64,000 nt of DNA from Anaerolineae bacterium. Its GTDB lineage: Bacteria; Chloroflexota; Anaerolineae; Aggregatilineales; Phototrophicaceae. The notes under the pieces are model-generated. The model made no database searches and was not told where the DNA came from. It saw only the letters and a program-made list of their open reading frames with translations. Below are positions 6,480-17,287 of this stretch, in pieces; within the stretch, counting starts at the first letter, position 1; each line of letters begins with the position of its first letter. The DNA lies in NCBI GenBank assembly GCA_022841825.1, contig JALHQT010000005.1:1-64000 (forward strand). The letters run 5' to 3'. A program made the position numbers and the translations under genes.

Positions 6480-8879
6480 ATGGCTTACCAGATTCGCAAA
6501 GCTGCCGTGATCGGCAGCGGCACGATGGGCGGCGGGATCGCCGCGCTCCTGGCGGGCGTCGGCGTCGAAACCATTCTGCTGGACATCCCCGCGCGCGATA
6601 CGCAGTCGGGCGACCCACCCGCCAAACGCAACGCCGTCGTCAATGAAGGGGTCAAACGTCTGCAGGCGCTTCGCCCGCCGCAAGTACTGGCAGCAGGCGA
6701 TCTTGACCTGCTGCGTGTGGGCAATATCGACGATAACCTCGGCTGGCTGGAAGACGCTGACTGGGTGATCGAAGTCGTCGTCGAACGTCTTGACATCAAA
6801 CGCAGCCTGATGGCGAAACTCACGGAAGTCGTCCGCCCCGATACCATCATCAGCACCAACACCTCCGGCATCCCCATCCGCGCCATCGCCGAAGGGATGG
6901 GTGACGACTTCACACGACGCTTCCTGGGCACACACTTCTTCAACCCGCCGCGCTACCTGCACCTGCTGGAAGTCATCCCGCACGAAAATACCGACCCGGA
7001 AGTCGTCCGCTTTCTGAGCGAGTTCGGGCGGCGGCGGCTCGGCAAGGGCGTCGTCCTCTGCAAGGACGAGCCGAACTTCATCGGCAACCGCTTCATGACG
7101 ATGACCGGGATGCAGATCGTCAACTACGCGCTCGACCACGACTTCTCGGTCGATGAAGTCGATGCACTGACGGGGCCGCTGATCGGTCGCCCCAAGACGG
7201 CGAGCTTCCGCCTCAACGATCTGGTCGGCGTTGATGTCGCCGTCCATGTCGCCCGCAATCTTTATCCCGCCATCCCGAATGACCCTGCGCGCACGGTTCT
7301 TGAACACGCGGAGGCGACGGCGCTCTTTGACATGCTGATCGAAAACAAATGGCTGGGCAACAAAAGCGGACAAGGCTTCTACAAGCAGGTGAAAGGCGCG
7401 GGCGGAGAGAAAGAGTTCTGGTCGCTCAACCTGAAGACCTTTGAGTATGAAGCACCCACCAAGCCGCGCTTCGAAAGTGTTGGCAAGCATCGCAAGGTCG
7501 AGGACACCGGCGCGCGTATCAGAGCGCTGATCAACGAGGATGACCGCGCGGGACAGCTCCTTTTCCATCATCACGCTTTCTATCTGGCGTATGCCTCGCA
7601 GCGCGTGCCGGAAATCACCGACAGCATCGTCAACGTCGATAACGCCCAGAAGTGGGGTTTCTCACACGAGATGGGACCGTTTGAGATCTGGGATGCCATC
7701 GGCGTGGCGGAGAGCGCGGCGCGCTTTGAGGCGGCAGGCTACCCGGTCGCCGAGTGGGTCACGACGATGCTGGCGCAGGGGAATGCGACCTTCTATCAGC
7801 GCGACGCCAAGGGGAGCGTCACCGGCTATTACAGCCCGCAGGCGGGGCGTTACGTGGCGCTGGAGCATGATCCGCGCGCGTACACCGTCGCCGCGCTCAA
7901 AGCGGGCGGCAAAGAGGTCGAGCGGAATGGCAGTGCCAGCCTGCACGACATGGGCGATGGCGTAGCACTCTTCGAGTTCCACAGCCCTGCCAACGCCATC
8001 GATGACGACCTGGTTGCCCTGGGCTATAAGGCGCTCGAACGCCTGCAAAGCGACTTCGACGCGCTGGTCGTCGGCAATGATGCGGAACGCTTCTGTGTCG
8101 GTGCGAACCTCTTTATGGTCGCGATGGCAGTGCAGAGCGGGCAGATGGACGCGCTCGACAAGACGATCCGCGACCTGCAAGACCTGACACAGGCGCTGCG
8201 ATACGCGCCTAAGCCCGTCGTCGTCGCCGCGCATCATATGGCGTTGGGCGGCGGCGCGGAACTGCTGATGGCGGGCGCACGCGCGGTTGCGCATGTCGAG
8301 CTGTACGCGGGGCTGGTCGAAGTGGGCGTCGGCGTCATCCCGGCGGGCGCGGGCTGTAAGGAACTGCTGCGCCGCGTCGTCAATCCGGTCATGGCGTCAC
8401 ACCCGAACGCCGACCCGATCCCGCATGTGCAGAAGGTATTCGAGATGATCGCGACGGGCAAGGTGAGCGGCAGCGCCAAAGAAGCGCGAGAGATGGGCTT
8501 GCTTGCCCCCGCCGACCGCATCGTCATGAACCGTGCGCATCTGCTCGGCGAGGCGAAGCGCGAGGCGCTGCACATGGCGGATGGCTACGTGCCCGCGCGT
8601 CCTGGCAAAGTCTATGCCGCCGGACGAGATGTCTACGCGGCGCTGCTGGTCGGCATCATGGGCTTCCGCGAGCAGGGCTTCGCCAGCGAACATGATGCGC
8701 TGATCGCTCGCAAGCTGGCGTATGTGCTGACGGGTGGCGGCATCGCCGAGCCGGGCTGGGTGGACGAGCAAGTCATCCTCAATCTGGAGCGTGAGGCATT
8801 CCTGGCATTGGTGCAGGAGCCAAAAACGCTCGAACGGATGGCGTACATGGTGCAGAACAACAAGCCGCTGCGGAACTAG
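6480..8879 (+). CDS. 3-hydroxyacyl-CoA dehydrogenase / enoyl-CoA hydratase (FadN-like)
   Basis: 799 residues. Catalyses hydration of enoyl-CoA and NAD-dependent oxidation of 3-hydroxyacyl-CoA in fatty-acid beta-oxidation. Seen: an N-terminal Rossmann fold IGSGTMGGGIAALLAG (11-26), EVVVERLDIK and STNTSGIPI, the C-terminal dehydrogenase domains (to about 430), then a crotonase fold (about 485-700) with ERFCVGANLF and an oxyanion-hole GGGAELLMAG. The dehydrogenase-first order matches Bacillus FadN and not E. coli FadB. The thiolase starts 17 bp downstream, so the two form an operon. Confidence 0.93.
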   Translation: MAYQIRKAAVIGSGTMGGGIAALLAGVGVETILLDIPARDTQSGDPPAKRNAVVNEGVKRLQALRPPQVLAAGDLDLLRVGNIDDNLGWLEDADWVIEVVVERLDIKRSLMAKLTEVVRPDTIISTNTSGIPIRAIAEGMGDDFTRRFLGTHFFNPPRYLHLLEVIPHENTDPEVVRFLSEFGRRRLGKGVVLCKDEPNFIGNRFMTMTGMQIVNYALDHDFSVDEVDALTGPLIGRPKTASFRLNDLVGVDVAVHVARNLYPAIPNDPARTVLEHAEATALFDMLIENKWLGNKSGQGFYKQVKGAGGEKEFWSLNLKTFEYEAPTKPRFESVGKHRKVEDTGARIRALINEDDRAGQLLFHHHAFYLAYASQRVPEITDSIVNVDNAQKWGFSHEMGPFEIWDAIGVAESAARFEAAGYPVAEWVTTMLAQGNATFYQRDAKGSVTGYYSPQAGRYVALEHDPRAYTVAALKAGGKEVERNGSASLHDMGDGVALFEFHSPANAIDDDLVALGYKALERLQSDFDALVVGNDAERFCVGANLFMVAMAVQSGQMDALDKTIRDLQDLTQALRYAPKPVVVAAHHMALGGGAELLMAGARAVAHVELYAGLVEVGVGVIPAGAGCKELLRRVVNPVMASHPNADPIPHVQKVFEMIATGKVSGSAKEAREMGLLAPADRIVMNRAHLLGEAKREALHMADGYVPARPGKVYAAGRDVYAALLVGIMGFREQGFASEHDALIARKLAYVLTGGGIAEPGWVDEQVILNLEREAFLALVQEPKTLERMAYMVQNNKPLRN

Positions 8880-8896
8880 AACGAGGAGTATCGAAA

Positions 8897-10081
<1,185 letters not shown>

Positions 10082-10098
10082 CGCATCGGTAGTTTAGA

Positions 10099-10122
10099 AG
10101 GGGCGATGGTGTATCATCGCCC
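10099..10122. terminator. Hairpin after the beta-oxidation operon
   Basis: Stem GGGCGATG (10101-10108) / CATCGCCC (10115-10122), 6-nt loop, 19 bp after the thiolase stop. There is no U tract. The AAGGGGC...GCCC outline resembles the GTAGGGGC hairpins elsewhere in this window. Confidence 0.55.
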
Positions 10123-10198
10123 TGCTGTGCATCCTACCCCTTGCACCTTATCATCTGCGCTAGAATAGAATGATTGTTGAACATGAGAGGTCGCGCCG

Positions 10199-11056
10199 AT
10201 GGCCACGAATCCATACCCCGGCATCAACGCACATGTGAACAGCATGTTGCAAACGCCCGGCACACCCGATCAGCCAGCAATCTGGCACGCCTTTCATTCC
10301 CAGCATATCACGCACATTATGGATGCGCTCAACGCGCAGCTCATGCCACAATTTATCGCATTGGGAGAGCAGTCGCTGCAGACACGGGGATTCGATATGG
10401 GCGGACAGGTCGAAATTCTGTCACCTGTTCCCGATGTCACGATCTTTCAGCAACCTCATGTTGCGGTTGCCCTGCCTCAGCCAACAACGCAACCAAGATG
10501 GCGCGCCCGACTGGCAGAAGTACTGGAACCGATTCCGCAACCGCGTGCGATTCTACTTCGTGAAATGCTGCCCCAGAGCAAATTGGGGCAAATCGTCGCG
10601 CGTATTGAATTACTGTCGCCCTCGAACAAACCCGGCGGCAGTCATTATCACGCCTACGCTGCCAGACGCATAGCTGCCATCGATACCGGCGTTCCACTCA
10701 TCGAGGTTGATTACCTGCATGAGCAAAGGTCACCTGAACTCCGCCTACCCCGGTATCCAGAAACACCCAATGCTTATCCTTACCACGTCCTGGTTAACGA
10801 CCCGCGTGCAGGATGGGATGTGGGTGAAGTACAGGCATTCAGCTTCGGTCTCGCTGAACCGCTTACCTCTTTCCCGCTGCCCCTGCCCGGTGTTGAAGGC
10901 GTAAGCTTCGATCTTAATTCAGCTTACCAGCATTCGATTACAGTAGGACCATGGCGCACGATTGTAGACTACGCCCAGCCGCCGGAACGCTTCGAAACCT
11001 ACAGCGCCGACGACCAGGCATTCATCCGCGAAATCATGAGCACAGCAGCGAGATAA
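10199..11056 (+). CDS. DUF4058 family protein
   Basis: 285 residues. The sequence follows the DUF4058 pattern: an N-terminal NPYPGINAHVNS followed by WHAFHSQHITHIMDALNAQL, the central VARIELLSPSNKPGG with an E..SP.NK signature, then AARRIAAIDTGVPLIEVDYLHE and a C-terminal part with FPLPLPGV and YAQPPE. The LSPSNK...EVDY arrangement recalls the PD-(D/E)XK-like fold of Uma2 proteins, but this is my inference. The family is expanded in cyanobacteria and Chloroflexota with no established function. Single gene, GAGAGG ribosome binding site. Confidence 0.85.
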   Translation: MATNPYPGINAHVNSMLQTPGTPDQPAIWHAFHSQHITHIMDALNAQLMPQFIALGEQSLQTRGFDMGGQVEILSPVPDVTIFQQPHVAVALPQPTTQPRWRARLAEVLEPIPQPRAILLREMLPQSKLGQIVARIELLSPSNKPGGSHYHAYAARRIAAIDTGVPLIEVDYLHEQRSPELRLPRYPETPNAYPYHVLVNDPRAGWDVGEVQAFSFGLAEPLTSFPLPLPGVEGVSFDLNSAYQHSITVGPWRTIVDYAQPPERFETYSADDQAFIREIMSTAAR

Positions 11057-11060
11057 TACT

Positions 11061-11228
11061 TCAGAGCGCACTCGCCCTATTACTCCGCCGCGAAATGGTG
11101 ATACTGACGATGCCCAGCACCGCCAGCGCCACCGCGCCCGCTGTCGAGTAGCTCCCCTCCCCGACCATGAACATCAATGCTGCCGCCAGCACCAGGATCA
11201 CCCCGACGATAAATCGTGACCAGCTCAT
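11061..11228 (-). CDS. Small two-helix membrane protein
   Basis: 55 residues from ATG 11228, which has a strong GAGGGAGGG ribosome binding site. An ATG at 11243 overlapping the permease stop codon (ATGA) would add five residues. Two hydrophobic stretches: FIVGVILVLAAALMFMVG and AGAVALAVLGIVSITI, separated by a short polar turn, with a basic C-terminus (RRSNRAS). It follows the ABC-2 exporter genes, so it may be co-transcribed. No family recognised. Confidence 0.6.
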   Translation of the reverse strand: MSWSRFIVGVILVLAAALMFMVGEGSYSTAGAVALAVLGIVSITISRRSNRASAL

Positions 11229-11239
11229 AGAACCCTCCC

Positions 11240-12055
11240 TCATACCGCCAGATCGCGCCGCTGGAATGCCACGAGCGACAGCCCGAACAGTACCAGCGCG
11301 ATCACCAGCATGATGAAAAAATCGCCCCAGATCACACCGCTGCGCATTGTGTCGAGCGGCGAGAAGTAGTTGAAGAAGGACAGTTGACGAATCACGCCCA
11401 GCGTATCCTGAGCGACGGTCGCCAGGTTGTTGACGAAGTACGACGCGATGATGATCGCGCCCGTCACGCCTATCGCCAGTGCGCGCGAACGCAGCAGTGA
11501 GGTCAGGAAGAGCGTCATCGCCGCCATCACCAGTGCAACCGGCAGCATCGCCAGCGTCGCCTCAGCCATCCGCATCACGGTGATCCCCTGCATCTCAGGC
11601 GTCAGCCAGACACCGATCTGCGCGCCCAACCCATTGAGCGCCAGCACCAATACCGTGATCACGACCACCGCCGCGAACTTCTCCGCCACAAGCTGCCAGC
11701 GCGGAATCGGCGTTCCCAGCAGCACGTCCAGTCGCCCGCGTTCCTCGTCGTTCGAGACGATCCCCAGCCCAAGCAGCACCATGTAGACCGCCAGATAGAG
11801 CGGGACGAACGCCAGCACGTAGATGGCGAGGTATCCTTCCGGTGTGGCAAATGCCGCAGCGTCGGCGGTCTCTCCCAGGAAAGCGCGATACAGCGGGTTT
11901 TCCAGCAGATCAGCGATGTTGGAGAATGCCTGCTGAATCGTCGGGAACAGCGCCATTTCGAGCAATGCGAGAATGCCCAAGCCGATCCCCCAACCCAGCA
12001 CGCCCATTCGAGCATCCCAGAGCGCGCGTTTGAAAATGACACCTACGTTCGTCAT
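11240..12055 (-). CDS. ABC-2 type transporter permease
   Basis: 271 residues, about six membrane helices. Seen: an N-terminal FKRALWDARMGVLGWGIGLG, a long periplasmic-side loop (FSNIADLLENPLYRAFLGE), then the ABC-2 core with SNDEERGRLDVLLGTPIPRW, a signature-like coupling segment typical of exporters, and repeated hydrophobic helices to the end. The start codon overlaps the stop of the ATPase gene by ATGA, so translation is coupled. Substrate unknown; such pairs often export drugs or lipids. Confidence 0.88.
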   Translation of the reverse strand: MTNVGVIFKRALWDARMGVLGWGIGLGILALLEMALFPTIQQAFSNIADLLENPLYRAFLGETADAAAFATPEGYLAIYVLAFVPLYLAVYMVLLGLGIVSNDEERGRLDVLLGTPIPRWQLVAEKFAAVVVITVLVLALNGLGAQIGVWLTPEMQGITVMRMAEATLAMLPVALVMAAMTLFLTSLLRSRALAIGVTGAIIIASYFVNNLATVAQDTLGVIRQLSFFNYFSPLDTMRSGVIWGDFFIMLVIALVLFGLSLVAFQRRDLAV

Positions 12056-12957
12056 GACAATTTCTCCCCGTAGTACTCCAGAAAGATGTCCTCCAGGCTG
12101 GGTTCTTCATATGCCATATCGACGACATGATGACGCGCCGCCGCCTTGATGACGGGGTCGAGATCGCCGCTGACGCGGAAGCGGAGGCTGCCATTAATCG
12201 CCATCACATCGGTGACGCCGGGCAGCACCGCGAACTCCGCCGACTGCGCACCATCGTCCATTTGCAGCGTCATCCAGCGGAAGTGCACCTTCTTCAGTGA
12301 ATCAATCCGCTCGACCGCAGTGAGCCGCCCGGAACGCAGGATGCCGACTCGGTCACAAACATGCTCGACCTCCGGCAGATTGTGCGAGGACATAAAGACC
12401 GTGCGCCCCTCTGCCTTGATTTCACGAATTAGCGCGTAGAACGTCTGCTGGACGAGTGGGTCAAGACCGCTGGTCGGCTCATCCAGGATCAACAGGTCAG
12501 GTTTGTGCATCAATGCCTGGAGCAAGCCGAGCTTGCGGCGCATGCCCGATGAACAGGCTTTCACCTTGCGTGACATATCGATGCCGAGCCGCTCAACCAG
12601 CTCGCTCACATAGCGCTTATCGACGCCACCGCGCAGCCCGCCCAGGTATTCGACCAGTTCCCGCCCATTCATGTGATCCCACAACACGAGATCGCCCGGC
12701 AGATTACCGACGCGCTGTCGCACCTCCACGCTCTGACGCCGAGTATCCAGCCCAAAGATCGACGCTGTGCCGCGTGTCGGGCGGATGAGGTCGAGCAGCA
12801 GACGAATAGTCGTCGTCTTGCCTGCGCCGTTCGGTCCCAGATAGCCGAAGACTTCGCCAGCCTGCACGTCGAGGCGCAGGTCGTTCAGCGCGTGAATGCC
12901 GCCATAATCCTTGCTGAGACCATCGATGTGAATCACGGGGTTTTGTTTTGCAGTCAT
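12052..12957 (-). CDS. ABC transporter ATP-binding protein (exporter)
   Basis: 301 residues with strong ribosome binding site GGGGAGG. Seen: Walker A GPNGAGKTT (about 42-50), Q-loop region VGNLPGD, signature CSSGMRRKLGL (the usual LSGGQ is replaced by SSGMR, common in DrrA/CcmA-like exporters), Walker B LLILDEPTSGLDP, H-loop SSHNLPEV, and a C-terminal DrrA-like regulatory domain. First gene of a three-gene unit with the ABC-2 permease and a small membrane protein. Confidence 0.93.
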   Translation of the reverse strand: MTAKQNPVIHIDGLSKDYGGIHALNDLRLDVQAGEVFGYLGPNGAGKTTTIRLLLDLIRPTRGTASIFGLDTRRQSVEVRQRVGNLPGDLVLWDHMNGRELVEYLGGLRGGVDKRYVSELVERLGIDMSRKVKACSSGMRRKLGLLQALMHKPDLLILDEPTSGLDPLVQQTFYALIREIKAEGRTVFMSSHNLPEVEHVCDRVGILRSGRLTAVERIDSLKKVHFRWMTLQMDDGAQSAEFAVLPGVTDVMAINGSLRFRVSGDLDPVIKAAARHHVVDMAYEEPSLEDIFLEYYGEKLS

Positions 12958-13150
12958 AGGTTTACCTCCCCATATGAGACGGAAGTGACAGAGCCACGAG
13001 TCACTCCTCCCTTCAGCCTAGCACTCTCATCTCTCGGCTATCCACCCAATTTGCGGGGGGCGCCAGGCACTCAGAAAGCGCATCGACTCGACCTTGCGCA
13101 GAACGCGTGAATGGGCAACGATCTGAGGGGATCAAAAACGAGGGCAGCTC

Positions 13151-14230
13151 ATGACGTGGATGTTGTACGGTGCAACGGGCTACACAGGCAAGCTGATTGT
13201 CGAAGAGGCAGTCAGGCGCGGGCATAAGCCGCTGCTCGCCGGACGCAATGTCGAAAAGCTGGCACCCCTGGCAGAGCGATACGGGCTGTCTTACGTTGCC
13301 TTCGACATCGACACCGCCGGACTGTTCGTCGCCAACAGTGGCATCCGCGCCGTGCTGCACGCGGCAGGTCCCTTCGTCGTGACCAGCAAGCCAATGGTCG
13401 ATGCCTGCCTGCGAGCGGGCGTCCACTATCTCGACATCACAGGCGAAATCCCCGTTTACGAGGCTAACTTCGCGCGCGATTCCGAAGCGCAGGCGCGCGG
13501 CATCGTCCTCATCTCTGGCGTTGGCTTCGACATCGTGCCGAGCGACTGTCTGGCGAAGACCGTCGCCGACAAGCTGCCTGACGCCGACACCCTGGAAATC
13601 GCATTTGACGCGCTGCTGATGGATGGCGAACCAGGCATCACAGCCGGGACGCTCAAGAGCATGGTCGGTATACTGCCGGGTGGGTCGCGGGTGCGGCGTA
13701 ACGGCGTCCTGCTGCCTTACGACCTCGGCGCGGGCGGCATCGTCAAGCCGTTCGGCGGTGAAACGCGCCATCTGATGCCCATCCCCTGGGGCGATGTCTT
13801 CACCGCCTACCATTCGACCGGCATCCCGAACATCACCGTCTACATGACGCTCCAGCCCCCTGCATGGCACGCTTTGCGGGCAAGCGGGGTGCTGCTGCAA
13901 ACCCTGCTGCGCTTCGCTCCACTGCGTCGCCAGCTCGACCGCATCTTCGACGCTTATGTCCCCGGTCCAAGCGAGGCGCGCCTGAAAAACGGTCGCGCGC
14001 TCCTTTATGCCCGTGTGACCCGCAGGAGCGACGGCACAAGCGCCGAGGGCTGGATGCAAACACCCGAAGCCTATGCGTTCACCGGCATCTCGGCGGTCAA
14101 TGCTGTGGAGCGCATTCTGGAAGGCGCATATGCTCGCAATGGGACACTGACCCCATCGCTGGCATTCGGAGCAGACTTTGCACTCAGTGTCCCCGGTACT
14201 CGATTGTTGGATATGCCGCTTCTTGATTGA
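13151..14230 (+). CDS. Saccharopine dehydrogenase-like NAD(P)-binding oxidoreductase
   Basis: 359 residues. An N-terminal Rossmann fold with GATGYTGKLIVEEAVRRG (8-25) and LAGRN identifies the saccharopine dehydrogenase NADP-binding family. AAGPFVVTSKPMVDACL and VHYLDITGEIPVYE continue the domain. The C-terminal half resembles the trans-acting enoyl reductase branch (VGFDIVPSDCLA), members of which reduce lipid or polyketide intermediates. Substrate not predictable. It is transcribed away from the ABC exporter and stands alone. Confidence 0.82.
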   Translation: MTWMLYGATGYTGKLIVEEAVRRGHKPLLAGRNVEKLAPLAERYGLSYVAFDIDTAGLFVANSGIRAVLHAAGPFVVTSKPMVDACLRAGVHYLDITGEIPVYEANFARDSEAQARGIVLISGVGFDIVPSDCLAKTVADKLPDADTLEIAFDALLMDGEPGITAGTLKSMVGILPGGSRVRRNGVLLPYDLGAGGIVKPFGGETRHLMPIPWGDVFTAYHSTGIPNITVYMTLQPPAWHALRASGVLLQTLLRFAPLRRQLDRIFDAYVPGPSEARLKNGRALLYARVTRRSDGTSAEGWMQTPEAYAFTGISAVNAVERILEGAYARNGTLTPSLAFGADFALSVPGTRLLDMPLLD

Positions 14231-14362
14231 GCCATCCGAAAAGTCGTAAAGCGCTATAATTAATTTTTTATTGCTTTTATATCCTCAACACAAAGCATTC
14301 TCAATTCTAAATATACTCAAGGTATCTGATTTCACCCTGCATCGGGTTGTTCTAGGGTACCC

Positions 14363-14905
14363 ATGATGTTCAAGCACCTGCTCTCATCTTTACGCACGCT
14401 GCGCCTTCACCGTTCATTGATGGTCGCCGCGTTGATGTCCTTCACCCTCATCGCAGCGCGCGCCCATGCGAATGATGGCAGCCCGTTGATTATGATACCG
14501 TCGCTCGATCTGAGCGCGCCAATCGTGACGCTGCCCCTCGACCAGAGCATCGGCACCTGGGACACCGCCAACCTTGGCGACAATGTCGGACATTTTGAGT
14601 ACACACCCTGGTTGGGTGACAATGGCAACATCGTCCTCGGCGGTCACGCCACGCTGGAAGACGGCTCGCCAAGCATCTTCTTCACGCTGGGGTATCTGGC
14701 GGTCGGCGATATTGTCACGATTCGCGTCAGCAGCGAGGATGTCCACTATGCCGTACGCAGCATTCGCTCGGTCGCAGTCAACGACCTGAGCATCCTCTAC
14801 GCCTCCAGAGGCGAGACGCTGACGCTGCTGACCTGCTCTGGGTTCAACCCGGAAAGCCGAACCTACGAACGTCGGCTCGCCATCGTCGCGGAACGTATCG
14901 GGTAA
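14363..14905 (+). CDS. Sortase with N-terminal signal segment
   Basis: 180 residues. Sortases are extracytoplasmic cysteine transpeptidases that cut LPXTG-type motifs. Seen: a hydrophobic signal/anchor (about 17-33), the beta-barrel with IPSLDLSAPIV and a WDTANLGDNVGHFEYTPW segment, catalytic His in VLGGHATLE (H95), catalytic Cys in TLLTCSG (C158) and Arg in YERRLAIVAE (R170 or R171). All three catalytic positions are present. It is short, like class D/E/F enzymes. A matching LPSTG substrate is encoded at 50986-58338. A perfect TATAAT lies at 14255-14260. Confidence 0.88.
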   Translation: MMFKHLLSSLRTLRLHRSLMVAALMSFTLIAARAHANDGSPLIMIPSLDLSAPIVTLPLDQSIGTWDTANLGDNVGHFEYTPWLGDNGNIVLGGHATLEDGSPSIFFTLGYLAVGDIVTIRVSSEDVHYAVRSIRSVAVNDLSILYASRGETLTLLTCSGFNPESRTYERRLAIVAERIG

Positions 14906-14906
14906 A

Positions 14907-16223
14907 TTACCGACGCAGCCGCTGAAAGACCAGCATGGCTGCCGCCCCCAACAATGCGAACTCGGCATTGTCGCGCGGGATCGGCAGCACACTCCCCTCA
15001 ACCTCACTCAAAGGGATCGGCACAAACGTCACGATGAAGACGATGAGCGCGAGGACTGCGATTGCACGCCGCCGCCTGTCCAGCGGCGTGATGGCGTCCA
15101 ATGGCACCGCATACAGCCGCCCGAATAAGAGCAGCAGGATCAGCCAGTAGAACCAGATGTCGCTGCGGAAGGTCAGCCCGATCAGGGCGAGGATGACGGG
15201 GAAGTACAGCCAGCGTGCGCGGTGACCCACCAGCGAATATGCGATGTGTCCGCCATCCAATTGCCCAATCGGGATCAGATTGAGCGCCGTCACCAGCAGC
15301 CCAACCCACCCCGCCGTCGTCAACTGGTTCATGTACACGTCAATGCTGCCGTTGGGCAGGAACTCGCCGAAAGTGATCGTCTTTGCCAGCGCGTAGACGA
15401 ACGAATTGCCCTCGACAATCCCGCCGGGCGTGACGGGTCCCGTAGGCGCAGTCGATAATCCGATCATCAGGATCGGGAGGGCGAAGATCAGCCCGAACAA
15501 AGGACCCGCCGCGCCCACGTCAAGCAGCACCTTACGGTTGCGGTGCGGCTCACGCTGCAAGATCACCGCGCCCATTGTGCCAAGCAGGTTGAAGGGCATC
15601 GGAATAAAGAACGGCAGCGAGACATGCACGCGATGGAAGCGCGCCGCGAAGAAGTGCCCAAGTTCATGCGCGCCCAGAATGAGCAGGATGGACAGGGCAT
15701 AGGGCAGCCCACGCCAGAGTTCCGGCGCGATGTCCTGCGCCAACCGCCGCGCCAGCGCTTCATCCGTCGCCGCCAGCTCGCTCAATCCCATGATCGTCCC
15801 GACGTAGAGAACGCTCAGGAATGTGGCGATGAAGAGGATGAGATTCCACGTCCAGCGGATCGGCTGCCGCCGCACCCGACCCGACATGATATGCACGACA
15901 TGCTTGCCATTGACCAGACGGAAGAAAGGCGTATGGTTCAGAGGTTGCAGTGCGGCGTCAAGCTGCTCATACGCCGCTTCCGATTCGGTCATCAGCCTGC
16001 CCTCAAAGCTGGCGACCAACCGGCTTTCCGGATTGAACATGACCAGCGAGTCGCGCGCCATCAGCGCTTCCGGGGACTCGCTCGGTTCACGTTCAATCGC
16101 CATAACGCTCATGACGAGGACACGCAGCTCCTCATGGGTCTCGATCTGAGGATAAACCTCCACATTCGGGGCAGCCCGGAGCGTCGGACGATCATGGGGC
16201 GACGAAGCGGTTTCGTTGATCAT
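14907..16223 (-). CDS. Site-2 protease family (M50) membrane metalloprotease
   Basis: 438 residues. Site-2 proteases cleave within membranes. Seen: a soluble N-terminal half (1-120) with VFNPESRL-like and FRLVNGKHVVHIMSG segments, then membrane helices with zinc motif HELGH (186-190) in LILGAHELGHFFAARF and the distal LNLIPIGQLDGGHI that supplies the third ligand Asp. More helices follow to the C-terminus. Its end is 1 bp from the convergent sortase end. Target proteins unknown; regulated proteolysis of an anti-sigma factor is one possibility. Confidence 0.88.
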   Translation of the reverse strand: MINETASSPHDRPTLRAAPNVEVYPQIETHEELRVLVMSVMAIEREPSESPEALMARDSLVMFNPESRLVASFEGRLMTESEAAYEQLDAALQPLNHTPFFRLVNGKHVVHIMSGRVRRQPIRWTWNLILFIATFLSVLYVGTIMGLSELAATDEALARRLAQDIAPELWRGLPYALSILLILGAHELGHFFAARFHRVHVSLPFFIPMPFNLLGTMGAVILQREPHRNRKVLLDVGAAGPLFGLIFALPILMIGLSTAPTGPVTPGGIVEGNSFVYALAKTITFGEFLPNGSIDVYMNQLTTAGWVGLLVTALNLIPIGQLDGGHIAYSLVGHRARWLYFPVILALIGLTFRSDIWFYWLILLLLFGRLYAVPLDAITPLDRRRRAIAVLALIVFIVTFVPIPLSEVEGSVLPIPRDNAEFALLGAAAMLVFQRLRR

Positions 16224-16241
16224 AGTGCGAGTCGCAACACC

Positions 16242-17261
16242 CTAACCTGGCGTGATAATCTGCCAGCTTTCACCCGCGGGGGCGAGTTCGAGGACGGAAC
16301 CATCTGCGCTGGTGACATAAAGCCTCTCAGTACCATTCGTCGCGGGCGCGGACTGGATGAAACCCTGGTAGCTGAATTCCGGTTGCAGCGCCAGACCCAG
16401 GCGGCTGCGTATGCGATCATTGCCACGCCAGGTGAAGCCGAGAACGCGCAGGGGTTGATACAAGCCCGGCGGCGGCTGGAATGAAGGCTCGGACTCTGGA
16501 TGGATGGACGGATCGTAGCGGTTCTCCAGGCTCACCCAGGCAGGTTCGAAGCCATCATTGAAGAGCGCATAGACCAGGTTCGCGCTGCCCACGTAGAGCA
16601 TACGTCCGCGTTCGAACGGCTCTTCGATCAACTGCGTCTCGGCGGCAGGACCCGTCGGGCAGGCGGTCGGCGACGGTGTGAAGAACCACGTATCCGGGCA
16701 TGACAGCGGCACCATCAGATCGACCTCGACCGCGTCCACGCCTTCGCCGATGCTGAGGACAAAGCGCAGTTCACCCCGGTCGCTGCGCCCGGTATCCACA
16801 CCGAGCTGCCCATCGGGACCCACGTTCCAGAGCTGGGTCCGGTTGCCGCCGCTGTCAAGCCGATAGATCTGCGCGGTATCTGCCCCACGCGCCGACCAGA
16901 ACAGCGTTACGACATCGCCCGGCGCGACCGACAGCACATTGGTGGTGAAAAACTCGATACGCGGCGCATTCGGGTTGAATGGGCGTGTGCTCGTCGGCAG
17001 AGCATTGACGACGGCGGCAGCAGCCCCAAACAACGGGGTTGGGCTGGGCCCCCCCGTCGGCGTCAACGCGGGCAGCGTCGGCGGCGCGCTCGGCGTCACG
17101 TCCACGCCCGGTCGTCGCGTCCCCGTCACGGTGGGCGTGATGGTGGCGGTCGGCTGTGCCGTCGGAATGACAATCGTCTCCGCCGCCACGCACGCGCCGA
17201 GTAACAGCGTGAACAGAAGCGACAGGAAAATGAGGTTTGGTTTATAGCGACGAGCGATCAT
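16242..17261 (-). CDS. Secreted lipoprotein of unknown function
   Basis: 339 residues from ATG 17261. A TTG at 17291 overlapping the murD stop (TTGA) would add ten residues. N-terminal lipoprotein signal MIARRYKPNLIFLSLLFTLL with lipobox LLGAC, followed by a Thr/Pro-rich linker (TAQPTATITPTVT, TPTGGPSPTP). The folded part has an immunoglobulin-like start (IEFFTTNVLSVAPGDVVTLFWSARG) and later WxxLENRYDPS and FTWRGNDRIRSRLG. The family is not recognised; similar TP-linker lipoproteins are common in Chloroflexota. Probably co-transcribed with murD. Confidence 0.75.
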   Translation of the reverse strand: MIARRYKPNLIFLSLLFTLLLGACVAAETIVIPTAQPTATITPTVTGTRRPGVDVTPSAPPTLPALTPTGGPSPTPLFGAAAAVVNALPTSTRPFNPNAPRIEFFTTNVLSVAPGDVVTLFWSARGADTAQIYRLDSGGNRTQLWNVGPDGQLGVDTGRSDRGELRFVLSIGEGVDAVEVDLMVPLSCPDTWFFTPSPTACPTGPAAETQLIEEPFERGRMLYVGSANLVYALFNDGFEPAWVSLENRYDPSIHPESEPSFQPPPGLYQPLRVLGFTWRGNDRIRSRLGLALQPEFSYQGFIQSAPATNGTERLYVTSADGSVLELAPAGESWQIITPG

Positions 17262-17287
17262 AAGCGAACAGCATAACCCATCGGCGT

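Noticed and set aside
6474-7574. 366-codon minus-strand frame over the FadN-like gene
   Set aside because: Shadow of the dehydrogenase domain.
13018-13040. Possible CIRCE (TAGCACTCTCATCTCTCGGC)
   Set aside because: The right half does not match GAGTGCTAA; the element lies in front of no chaperone gene.
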